This document shows, one piece after another, positions 25,101 through 35,999 of a DNA stretch of 64,000 nt. The notes below the pieces were generated by a model. That model did not search any database, was not told the origin of the DNA, and saw only the letters and a list, made by a program, of their open reading frames with translations. Made by a program: the position numbers and the translations under genes. The first letter of the stretch is position 1. Each line of letters starts with the position of its first letter. This DNA comes from Rotaria sordida (taxonomy: Eukaryota > Rotifera > Eurotatoria > Philodinida > Philodinidae): assembly GCA_905250125.1 (NCBI GenBank), contig CAJNOL010000429.1, positions 62,001 through 126,000 on the forward strand, written 5' to 3'.

Positions 25101-26536
25101 TTGGTCAGGGTGTATTTAACTAATACCCATAAATTACTCTTTTTTTTCGCACTACATATGAAAATGTCACATACCCATCTTTCAGAAATACGACAGATAT
25201 AAACGACGATAATATAATATTTCTTCTTGGANNNNNNNNNNNNNNNNNNNNNNNNNNNNNNNNNNNNNNNNNNNNNNNNNNNNNNNNNNNNNNNNNNNNN
25301 NNNNNNNNNNNNNNNNNNNNNNNNNNNNNNNGATTCACATTAGAAAACATCTAAATGGAACTGTCCAGCTTTTTTTTATGAATTATATATGTAGATACGT
25401 TGTGGGGATGGCTATTCTTTTAAAATATGATAAACTATCAACAGCAGCAAAGACAGCACGTATCCGTAAGAAAAAAAATAGGTAGATCAACAAAGGCTAA
25501 ATCTGCTTTACTAATACAATAATTTAATTTTCATTTTTTTTTCAGTTATTCTCTAAATTTCTTCCTATTTATTCTGTGATTCTGTGATTGACTTAAACTT
25601 ATTTTCTACTGATAGATTTTGTTTTTTTTACTGATATAAATTGAAATTTTTTACTACTACCTATATTTGATAAATGGAACATTTTACAAATTAATTACTG
25701 ATAATTTTAATATTGATCATTTCATCTATTTTACTGATCACTTAAATAATGGCCTCAAAAATTCTTAATCAATTCCAACTCTGTATCCATTTCACATTCG
25801 CTATGAATATTGAATTATTACTATAAATTTGATAAAACGTTTTTAAGAACCTAGGTTGGATTTGTAATCGTTTTATAGAAAACTAACAAAAATTGTCAAT
25901 TTTATAATCAAATCGAAAATTTACAACAAATTTATTAATGTTCACGAATGAAAAATACTCTTAATTATTTATACCTTGTTCTCGTAGTTTTTTAACAATC
26001 GGTGCATCATCTTTCATTTTATTTTCATGAAGTACATAAGAACCAGCGTCATTGTACATATCACGTACACCAATATTACCCTTAATAGCAGCAACACAAC
26101 CAAATAATAATAATTTATCATTGACTTTATTATCCTTGACTTGTTCATCTAATTCTTTAGCTTCGGACAGTACATGTGGATTGAGTTCAATAATAATCTT
26201 ATAATAATCGTTTGTCATTTGTACACGTTTTAAATAATATAAACATAGATCCATACATGTAATATGTTTATTCAGAATTAAATTTTTTACTCGATCAATT
26301 GAATGATCTAATTTAAGTAAAGATTCAATGCGTTCATATTTTATTGATGAATAATTTGTTAAATAATCAATGAATGGTGAAAAATCTAATGAAATTTCAT
26401 ATTCAAAATGATTTTCGGTTGGTGTTAAACAAAATTGTCCATGACATTTACGATAACATGCTGTTTCTAAACCATCAGTTTCATTTTCTATAACTGAATT
26501 TTCATTTTCTTTCGCATCTTTAATAACGGCTTCCAT
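22129..26536 (-). CDS. Amidase-signature family hydrolase
   Basis: Three exons (26536-25975, 23746-23324, 22817-22129) join in phase to 557 residues. The amidase-signature Ser-cisSer-Lys triad is readable: K152 in VAAIKGN, S232 in SGSSSGSAAG and S256 in LGTETQGSLLSPA. Spacings of 80 and 24 are close to those of FAAH and GatA. GCVILGRTNLSEWA and the SQDxxGPM-like DQDSCGPMTR are further family marks. The enzyme should hydrolyse an amide bond, but the substrate is unknown (fatty-acid amide or a general amide). An acceptor-like TTTATAG lies 5 bp before the ATG. Intron 1 (2.2 kb) contains the N gap, a mariner-like element and a palindrome. The catalytic Lys and the two serines are encoded on different exons, so correct splicing across the gap matters. 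I see no N-terminal membrane helix. Confidence 0.9.
23939..24178. mobile_element. Miniature inverted-repeat element (240 bp), mariner-like ends
   Basis: The left end is CAGGGTGTCCCAAAAGTCAC and the right end, reversed, is CAGGGTGTCCCAAAGGTCAC, each continuing into TTTA(C/T). These near-identical terminal repeats extend inward into a nearly complete palindrome (ATTATTTATTGTC pairing with GACAATAAACAATGAT). TA precedes the left end but TC follows the right, so a TA target duplication is only half preserved. It lies in amidase intron 1 and is noncoding. Confidence 0.85.
24634..25128. repeat. Palindromic element in amidase intron 1 (family shared with 37145-37535)
   Basis: The ends are GGGTATTAGTAAAATACTCT and, reversed, GGGTATTAGTTAAATACACC. 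Inner pairs include TATACCAGTCGATA with TATCGACTGGTATA-like sequence, and a GAGCCAAAAGCTCAAAAAA block with its complement. The centre lies near 24875. It stops about 100 bp before the N gap. Confidence 0.8.
25232..25331. other. Assembly gap (100 N)
   Basis: One hundred N lie inside amidase intron 1. The round size suggests a scaffold gap of unknown real length. Confidence 1.
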
Positions 26537-27254
26537 TATATCTATAAATAAAGAAACTATTATTATTTGAATAATAAATATTTAAATAAATAGATATTAC
26601 TTTTCTTCGGATTTAACTTGACTAGAAAAAAAATATCAATTCATCATGTAGAAATATAAATAAAAGTTTTTTTTTTAATGCTATTCCAACTAAGTGCATG
26701 CAAATGTTAAGAAAACAGTGCAAACATTAAAAACAAAATCAATTTTTTTATTAGAAAACATAATATTTGTTAAATTCTTATATGATAAGTCAATTTTCAA
26801 TGTTCCCTATGCGAAGTAAATGTTGAGAATATATAAGTGTCATTTTTCAGAATTCTGAATGTGTAATTTAATTAGACAGATTTACGCTTTTATGCACTAG
26901 TTTTTACTTAACTACTTATTTTCTGCTTAGACTTCAATTATTTCATGAAAGGATTCTCTTTGTTGAGTATTATAATTTTGTTACTGCATGTTCTAGTATG
27001 AGATATGACAACAGAATATACTAACAATATTAATTGATCTCATTCAACTTGAGAAATTTTTCAATATGTTTTCATTATCTAAGATCTGTAAAGACACCAG
27101 ATGAATGTATCACAATGAATTCTAGAATTTAACTAACCATCGAGTATCAGACTCGTTTAAAACATGAATGACGTTATAATCTTACACACATTGATGCTCA
27201 TGGAGTAACCACTCGAACTAGTACTCGGTGTTTCAGCTCATATTGAGTTTACAA

Positions 27255-27565
27255 GGATACCTTGATGAGATTGGCAAAAGTAGAATTACAGTGTAAAATT
27301 TTGCTCATAGATATCCCAAATGATTTTTAGAATAGCATGAAAGTTTCAGCTGAAAAGAATGTCTTTTTTTTGTCAAGATATTGAATTTTTAAGTAAACTC
27401 AATTTTTGTATTACATCTGCAGCAAGCGATTATTTTATAGAAAATCGATATCTCGACGAAAGAACATTTTTTTCAGCTGATATTTCCCAGAACAATCTAC
27501 GAAGCATTCGACCTGTCTGTAGGCAAAATTTCACGTTGAAATTCGAGTTTTTGATTTTTGGTGTG
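27255..27565. repeat. Palindromic element
   Basis: TCAGCTGAAAAGAATGTCTT near 27350 pairs with the reverse complement of AAAGAACATTTTTTTCAGCTGA near 27460. The outer parts pair AGTGTAAAATTTTGCTCATAGA with TCTGTAGGCAAAATTTCACG. The centre is near 27410. Confidence 0.65.
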
Positions 27566-27834
27566 TATCTAAAGCTCAGTGAAAAATTCAGCCAAACAAT
27601 CACATAACTCGGTTTCAAAGGCATACGGGAACGAGTCCTTATAGACTTTTGCTAATTTGACAAAGGCGTTCATATAGACATAATATAAACTCAAATGATA
27701 AGTATCAGTTAGGGTGGTTTTGTCATCAACAGTAAGCAAAGAACTCTTTAAGTTAAGGATTTATTAAATAGGATGCGGTGTAAGATAGATTTTTCTACAA
27801 TTGATATTGATGAAAGGATACAGTCCATAAAAAT

Positions 27835-28410
27835 GAACTATAACTGATAAGAAAACTTTGCCAAGTAATAAATCGGTTTTGAGATAGATTTCACATCAGT
27901 TGGTAGATCCTATGAAGACTAGAGAAAGTCTACAAGAATTTGTTCTCACGATTCTTTCTTCTTGAGTTATGGTCAATTTAGTAAAAGTACTCATTAGAAC
28001 TACTTTATAATGAAAGCGTTAGACTTTCTAGTATCTCCTATTTTGAGATATAAATATAAAAATAAATTTTGCTTTGTCGTATTGCAGAGTTTTTAACATA
28101 AGTATCTAAAATTAGGAGATACTAGGAAATCTGATATCTTCATAATAGATTTTTTTTCGATGAGAACTTCACTTATGCGAAACTTGAATTTAAAACTCGA
28201 CAATTAATCTTAAAGGTGATCTGAAAGAGAGCAAAATTTTTTTGTTGAAGAATTCACTAAAATGATCATAACTCAAGCGGAAAGACTACTGAACACGAAT
28301 GCTTTTCGACTTGTTCTAGTCTAAATAGAAACTACTCACTAAAGTAAAATTCATTTCTAAAACCGATTTATACTACCTGACGAAATTTCCTTATAAATGT
28401 ATAACTAGTG
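27835..28410. repeat. Palindromic element
   Basis: AAGTAATAAATCGGTTTTGAG on the left pairs with CTAAAACCGATTTATACTACCT on the right. The inner parts pair ACTTTCTAGTATCTCCTATTTT with AATTAGGAGATACTAGGAAATC. The centre is near 28080. Confidence 0.75.
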
Positions 28411-28977
28411 AATCTAATAAAAATTTTATCAATGCTACGAACATAATAAAGACAACTTCATAATAGTTCTCTGCTATTATTAGTTCTCATAGAAGAACTC
28501 AATATAAAAAAAAAGAAAAAGTTATTATTTTTTTTCTTTCTGAAAAATATCTTTTCTTTTCACTACATCATAAATATCAAAAAACACAAACAAGAAAAAA
28601 AATGAAGAGTTAATCATTCATTCATGTTTATCCGAGAAAAGCTTTTTCTTTTGTTGCTGTTTTTTTTCACTGTAAATCGAGATAAAGAGAAAGGTGTACA
28701 AAAAACAAAAATAAGAGAAATATCCTTGTGACAATCAAGAGCAAGTATACAGAATAAAGAATAAATAAGAAACAACAACAAAAAGAAAGATACATGTACA
28801 TAATGAAATTACAAAGAACTTTTTTTTTTGTAAATAAAGTGTTCAACATGTAAAACCATGTGAAACATAAAGAAAAAAAAGCATGACATGATATAAGTTC
28901 AATTCATCTATATTAAAAACCAATCAAATCATGTGAATATATATATATATATATATATCTTATTTCTTGATTAAATA

Positions 28978-31900
28978 TCATTTACTAAGAGCTCTAACAA
29001 GAAGTGTTGTTCGTTTAAGATATTTATCTCGTTCCATTATGACTAATAGATCACGAAGATTTGCACGACATATACGTTTAGTTGTTCTCTAGAAAAAAAA
29101 ACAAAATTTGAATTTTTTTTCTTAATATTTGAGAAGTTCACGAGAAATTAATTTATCTCGTTCTACTTTTCTGCTTTTCAAGCTATCATGACTTTCATAT
29201 TTTGTGAAACACGATTTAAAAGGAGTGTTGTAGTATACAGGGTAGAAATTTGCACCTCCTCCACATAGATCGTGACAGGCGGACCCCAGAGACCGTATAT
29301 CACTAACATCCCATTGGGAGTATATCAACTGCTTCATTATTGCAGTTCTAGATTATTAAGCAAATGATGATGAAGTAATATGTCTCAACATAGATCGAGC
29401 GAAACAATTTTCATGTGATTGGCAATAACAGCTACATCGTGTTTCACATTTTAATCTCACAGGGATTGCGCTTACAACTTTTCACCTTTTAGTTCCTTTA
29501 GTCCTTTTATGTGTGTATTTCCTTCACTCATATGCATACCCCAAAAGAACTAAAAAGACCAAAATTATTCTTACAGCTTTAAAATGTATGTAAGCGTCAA
29601 AGTAAAACGGGATAAATTTGAGTGCTCGTCGATCTATATAGTGTTTTGATTTTAACAACAATAAACATACCGATTTTTGATAGACATTTGTTGGATTATT
29701 AACACCTGATGATGGTGATGGTTGAATAGGAGATATTTGTTCGGGCCCATTTGAAGATGTGTTCGCTTGATGAGGATGATTTGTACTTTCTTCAAGTTTT
29801 CGTTTTTTTGGTTTTCCAATAGCAGCTAATGCTGTTTCATTAGCTTCTTTTTGACGTTGCTCTTCAAATTGAGCTTGTTGCATCTATTTTAATAAAAGAA
29901 ATATATATTTGTTTTTAATTTTAATTAAAAAAAAAAAAAATAAAATTATACTTCTTTAGCTTTTTGTTTTAATTTTACTGCTTCAGGATCATTTGTTTTA
30001 GAACGGCTCTAGAGAAAAAAAAGTAACTAAAAATATTTTTTAGACGAAATTTTTTTTTACTTTTGCAGCTCGAAAAATTTTTTCTTGTTCTAATTTATCT
30101 TTTTTTTGTTTTTCAATTTTATCTAAATCTTCAAGAAATCTTATTTGACCTTTAACATCACTTGTTTGTTGATATGATGGATCATTCTAAATAGTAATTT
30201 TTGTCAAAAATAGATTAATAATATTAAAATAAAAAAAAAAACAAATAAAATTATACCTTCATAGATATATCAATTCGATGTTGAGCTATTAATTTAACTT
30301 GTTCTATTAAATATTTTAATCGTTCTTGTGTAGCATTGGATATAAGTGCAAAAGCATCATCATTAATTATCATACTTGTCATTCGTTTATCTTTTTCAGC
30401 TAGAAAAAGAAAATATATAAGTGAAATTCTTGTAAGATTAAAAATTTAAAACATTTTTGAACTATTTTGTATTGTTAATTAGAAGATTTTAACAACATAT
30501 ATTTCAATTTTTGAGATACTATATACTATTAATCTATTATTCGTAATGAAGAAAAAAAAACTGTTAGCAATCGTGTATTATCATGTCTGTAGCTATTTTT
30601 CTTTTGATAGTACTATTTATTTAAAATTTATATATTATGAATAGAATTATTTCATCATTAGGACTAAATACTTTAGAGAAATATATTCAAATTCCTTTTG
30701 TAATAATTTTTCGAATAGTTATATTCAATCTAATTCATTGATGATTTACATATGAATCTCAATCTATATGATTGAATGCTTTCTGATGAGGAAAATCATC
30801 TAACTGATAAATCGCTTTTGAGTTGGAACTGTGTGTATTATTAGCTATGAACATCCTGAAAAGAGTTCATGTTCTTAGGTTATTGTTGCGCAGATACACT
30901 ATACTTTTACGCAATTTTTAAATGGATGTCATAATAACAGAAAAACTAATTTTTGAATTTGAACTTAAAACTTTGCGTAAAGGCAAGTCCTAACGAGAAT
31001 GACTTTTTGTGAATGTTTCAGATATAGTCGTTGTTCCTGTCCTGAGATTCTAATACGATAATAGCGTGTCTTTTACATCGCCCATATAAACCAGCAGATT
31101 TAAGATTCTTATTTGACTATAGCATCAAATCAAAAGACCTGAAACTGTTTTCATTAAGGTCTGTCTTTATCAAAAATCTCAAGTCGAAATTTGAGAATCA
31201 GTATTTTTGAAGCATAGCATTCATGTAAAAAAAAATCTTCGTAGAAGTACAGTATCTCCATAAGAATAAGCTATGGGCATGAACTCTTTTCAAGATATTC
31301 CTAGTCTATTTAGATCTACATAGTATACGTAGTCTTGACTCAAAAGCAATTTATCAATTAGTGAGCTTCCCTCGTTAATAGAAGCATATCTATGAGAAAA
31401 AATAGAGTTTTGAATAAACTTCAAATTTTCATGCAACTATTTTTCTTTGCTGTGCTCAATAGTTAATAATGATTTTATTTTTTTATAAAAATTTCTTTTA
31501 TTTACCTAATTCATGTAAACGTCGACGTAAATTAAGTGTAGTTATTAATCGATCATCATGTGTTATATGACGAGTATCATTTATACCTGAATTATTATTA
31601 TCATCTGATATATCGTCTTCAGTTCTATAGAAAAGTTTTTTTGTTATTTAAATTTTATATTTTAATTAAACTAACTTAATAATTGTTTTTGGTTGAATAG
31701 AAGATATTGTTGTTAATGGTGATGGTTGAGTATGTATTGTTTCAGTTTTAATTGGTTGATGATTAACAGTTATAATTTGTGGTTGTTGAAGTGTTGTTGT
31801 TGATGATAAAAATGATCGTTGTGAAAGTGAATCTGATTGTTGAATTATCATTTGTGTTACTGGTTGAACTTGTTGTTGTCCACTAAAAAGATTTGTATTT

Positions 31901-34900
31901 GGTGTTCCAGATAAAGATGTAACTAATGGACGAATACTAGTTAAATTCTAAAATGATTTTATTTATTAATTTAGAAATAGAAAATAAAAACAAAAGAAAT
32001 AATTTAACAAACAATTTGTGTTCGTGCTTGTTGTTGTTGTTGTTGCTGTTGACTAAGTAATGATGGTGTTGAAGCAACAAATGTTTGTTGAGGAGTTTGT
32101 TGAAGAATATTTATTTTTTGTTGAGGTTGAACAGTTGTATATAATGGTTGTTGTATAACAGGTGTTGTATGTTGTTGTTGATTTAAGAATGATTGATTTA
32201 CAATATTTGAATTTGTTACTTGTATTGTATTTGTTGTATTAACATTATTATTCGTATTATTATTATTACTATTGCTACTGGTTGGTAATTGAAGTCTTTC
32301 TAATAATTCAATAGTTATTGGACGACCAAATGTATTTTTAACAATTTGACGCATGTGTGGTAATGCTAACTAGAATATGACAAGAAAAAAAACACGAATT
32401 ATCGTTTTATTTAAAATAACAAAATATGATTGCAATAACATTTGAGTAAGAGAGGAAAACTAAGATTAAAAGCTTGATTATATATAAATTAATTTATAGC
32501 TAGGTTCGTTGGTTTGTTTTCGATATTCGAAACTTATTTTGAAAGATAGTTATAATAGATAATAAGAATTCAATCCAATTTTTGTTCTATAATCAATAAC
32601 AAGCAGCAATCTTCGTTTATAAACAAAGTTTTAACTGTTAAAACTTTTTTATATACATATTAGACATGCATCGAACGTTCAGGTTCGGATTTGGCTGCGA
32701 TAATTTTTTAATTAATTAATAAAAAGAAGTAGAAATAAACCAAAAAAAAAAAGAATATTTCAGGTTTGGCTATTGTAGATCTATACAGAGTGAAATAACT
32801 GATTCATACTTGAAACTGCTCGGTTGAAATTCTTGACTTAACCGACGAAAAATCAATATGTTTAATATATAAACTAATGAATCTGTTCTTTCGAGAAACA
32901 GTCTATTATTTAAATTCTACGAAGACATACTATGTAAATCTTATATAACTCTTGAAATTTCTAATAGTAACAATTCCTATTTTAGTCTGCCATTTTTCAT
33001 CTAGTAACTCACGAACAACATATCTATACTCTGTTTTGACTGACTTTTTTCAATAATGATATGATTTCTTTACAATTGATAAATTTAATTTATTATTATT
33101 TGAAATAATTATTTGACACAACTAACAATAGTGTTCAGAAATACTTGAAGTCGAACTTTAGATTGCTTTCATGATTGCTCATATACGTCAAAACATACTT
33201 GGGAAAATACCCAACATTGTCTAAACTAATTGAATAGTTTCCGAAGTCCAAGCCCGAGCTTAGATTCGATGCATGTCTAATATAAATTAATTTTCATTTT
33301 TGTAACAAATTTATTTTCTTTTCTTAATATTAACTATTTAATGAACGTCATGAAAAAATAAAATTTTCAATATTCACAAACAAAAAATAATCTAATAACT
33401 AAATTCATTTACTTCAGTACGATTTGAATCATCATTCGATTTGTACACAATGTAATACTTATTCATTGTCAGATATAATTTAATATTAGATTATTTCAAT
33501 AAAAACTCAATTTCTTGTATACATATATATATGCATGTCATGTGCAAAATAAGACGGTGAATACTCAGCAATACTTCGCTATCTATTGGCTTTCTCTCGT
33601 CGATAGATGTCTCACAAGTTCGACTTTAGTAAAAAATAAAATATTTTTCTATCTGTAAATATAGAATTGTCATACAATCGACCCAAAAATAATATAAAAA
33701 TATTGTATAAAGCTCGAAATTTAATGAGTAGACCTGCATTTTGCAATAATAACCCAAAAACAAATAAAAATAAAAAGAGAAAAAAAAACCAGTTAAAATG
33801 TATAATTATTTTTTAATTACCTCAACATATATGAAATATTCCTGAAACATATCACCAAAAAAAAAAACATAGATCCTGTAGTTTAAATAAAATAGGAAAA
33901 AAACTATTTTTCTGAACTTTCCTTCTTTGTTTGTGTTAACGCTTAATAAATAAATGAAAATTACTTTAAAAAATGGAACAAGTGATATATGTGGCTGAGA
34001 TTTATAAAGTGTATGAAGTCGTTGTGTAAATGATTCAGGATCAATTGTACCATCCTATATATTAAAAAAAAAAACCATTGGATTTTTCTTTATCAAAAAT
34101 TCTTTTAATACCAAAAGTTCTTGAATACAAGATCGAACCATAGGTAATTTTTCTGGTGCTTGTTTTTCAGCTAATCGTAGTAATGTTGTTAAAAATGTTC
34201 GACATTTTGATACAAAATCATTTATTTGAGATTCTGTATATGTTGTTGTTGATGCTGATGTTGTCTGTTGTGATGTGACTGTTTGACGAATAACTGGTTG
34301 TGCTATAAGTTTAGTTGGTATTACAGATGATTGTGGTTGCATTCCACTGATTGTAACAGGCTCTTAATAAATAAATAACTCTATCAGATAAGATGACCAT
34401 CCTTTATTTAAAATGCTACTTATATCGTTTTGTAGAACAACTCATAGGGCATCAAATGGTATATAGAAAGTTGTATGTTCATCAAGTTTTAACGTTTCGA
34501 GAAGTTATTTACTAGCTAAACGGATATTATAAGAAATGTGGGTAATATGATTGAATATTATGACTCAAAATATCCTCAAACCAATCTATATAAAATTTTG
34601 TTTAAATTTAATTGAGTAGTAATGTTTGATCTTCAGTCGTGTGTATCTAATAATCCGCACAATGATTTGCTTCGTACATAAAAACTCATCATTTTTACTG
34701 TCTTTTGTGATATTTTAATTTTCTAGATACTGCTCATTATGACAGAGGTGATAATTTGTGCAACTTTCTCAGATATTGTGTGGCATCAAGCTCTATAATG
34801 CAACTAATTTATTGTTCTCCGAAAATTTTTTTCGCCATTTTCGAATATTCACATTATCTGAATGATAAAGCAGAATGAACTTATTATGACTAGATATTAG

Positions 34901-35973
34901 ATACTTTTTCACTCAAGAAATATATTTTTCTACTTTTAGAAATCGAAAAATTGGCTTTTGATGACATATAATATTTGAGAAAGTTATATGAATTGTTGTT
35001 GCTATCGTAAGGAACAGTATTTAGGACTTTCAAAGATTATAAAAGGTAATAAAAATGCTGCGCCTTTTGGATATGAAACAAGCCATTGTGAAAATTACTA
35101 GATATACAAGATTAAAGAACAGAAAAAATTTTATTCGATTAACTTTAAATAAAATTTTTTATATGGATTAGTTTGGAAATATATTAAGTCATAATATTTG
35201 GTTATATTACCCATAATTATTATAATATCTTATAGCTAGTAAATAGTTTTTCAGAATGTTAAAATTAAAATGTAAATTCCTATATATCATTCCATGTACT
35301 ACAAAGTGCTAGACGCAAAGAATCTACCAACGTGCAACAATGTGTATTGATGGAAAATTCTTCACTAAAGAAAATTTTTTTTCATTAATACAAACATGTT
35401 TCTCTTGTAACAATAAGAGAAGAAGTTTTTGTACACAGCTTCTCTTCTTTTATTTTAGCGATAGATTCTGCATCTCTACGAGTGACTTTTCAAATAAATG
35501 ATGGTCAATTTATTCGATAGGATCGTTTATTTTACCATTTTTAACAGTTGTATATTGAAGACCAGATGATTGTTGTGTTTGTTTTTGTAATGTGAATTGA
35601 TGTTGAGGTGTGTGTTGTATATTATTTGTCCAAAATGTTTGAGGTACAAATTGACCTTGATTTAATGCTGTTGATGATTGCTGTAGAGTTTGTGGTTGAT
35701 TAACACGAACAATACTTGTTGGTGTTGTCATTATTCCACTAGTCATTGGTTGTTGAAGAATTGTTGTTCCATTTTGTATATTTGTTTGACGAATATTTTG
35801 TGTTGTATTTCCCATATTATTAATAGTAACATTGTTATTAATTGATTGAGCAAATAGTAATGTTGTCTTGAAAGAAAAAATATTTTGAATTTAAATTTGT
35901 TTAATTTACTTACAGGTGAAGGTAAAACTTGAAGTTTGTTTGTATTGGCAGCAAATGGTGATGAAGATGTCAT
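28978..35973 (-). CDS. TAF4: TFIID subunit TAF4
   Basis: Twelve exons are read: 35973-35914, 35866-35536, 34362-34112, 34054-33965, 32369-32013, 31947-31676, 31624-31506, 30399-30257, 30186-30061, 30008-29952, 29883-29671 and 29088-28978. They join in phase to 709 residues. TAF4 is a core scaffold of TFIID in RNA polymerase II initiation, pairing with TAF12 by a histone fold. Residues about 178-260 are the TAFH/NHR1 domain (KCRTFLTTLLRLA ... LLDGTIDPESFTQRL ... LVPFFK). Glutamine/Thr-rich linkers follow. The conserved C-terminal region begins at about 455 (EDDISDD), with ATQERLKYLIEQVK as the histone-fold-adjacent helix, then ALAAIGKPKKRK and RICRANLRDLLVIMERD. The order matches animal TAF4. 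Vertebrate TAF4 is longer because of its N-terminal low-complexity region. An acceptor-like TTTTAG lies 19 bp before the ATG. Confidence 0.95.
30778..31375. repeat. Palindromic element in a TAF4 intron
   Basis: It fills most of the intron between exons 7 and 8. AACTGATAAATCGCTTTTGAG on the left pairs with CTCAAAAGCAATTTATCAATT on the right. AAAAGAGTTCATGTTCTTAG pairs with a GGGCATGAACTCTTTTCAAG block. It is related to sequence at 6940-7425. Confidence 0.75.
33821..33841 (-). other. Candidate 21-nt microexon of TAF4
   Basis: Inside the 1.6-kb intron between exons 4 and 5, a 21-nt block is bounded by a GTTTCAG acceptor and a GTAATT donor. It would add seven residues (EYFIYVE) in frame between LVPFFK and LALPHMRQ. 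Without it, the protein aligns gap-free with the vertebrate TAFH C-terminus (LVPFLKRSLPALRQ), so skipping is probably the main form. Confidence 0.3.
34428..35318. repeat. Large palindromic element in TAF4 intron 2 (about 890 bp)
   Basis: The arms, each about 400 bp, are inverted copies. GGGTAATATGATTGAATATTATGAC on the left pairs with the reverse complement of GTCATAATATTTGGTTATATTACCC on the right. The outer parts pair AGTTATTTACTAGCTA with TAGCTAGTAAATAGTT. The centre is near 34870. It is the largest palindrome in the window. Confidence 0.8.
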
Positions 35974-35999
35974 TGTAAGGAAAAAAATTGATCTAAAAT

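Larger units (their letters stand above)
26560..28977. other. Intergenic stretch with two palindromes
   Basis: This lies between the 3' end of TAF4 and the 5' end of the amidase gene. No exon is supported. It holds palindromes at about 27255-27565 and 27835-28410, an A/T-homopolymer-rich stretch at 28500-28870 and an (AT)n run near 28938-28960. Open frames at 27359-27624 on both strands are mirror products of the first palindrome. Confidence 0.5.

Noticed and set aside
27359..27624. Open frames on both strands
   Set aside because: They lie across the 27255-27565 palindrome and have no splice or domain support.
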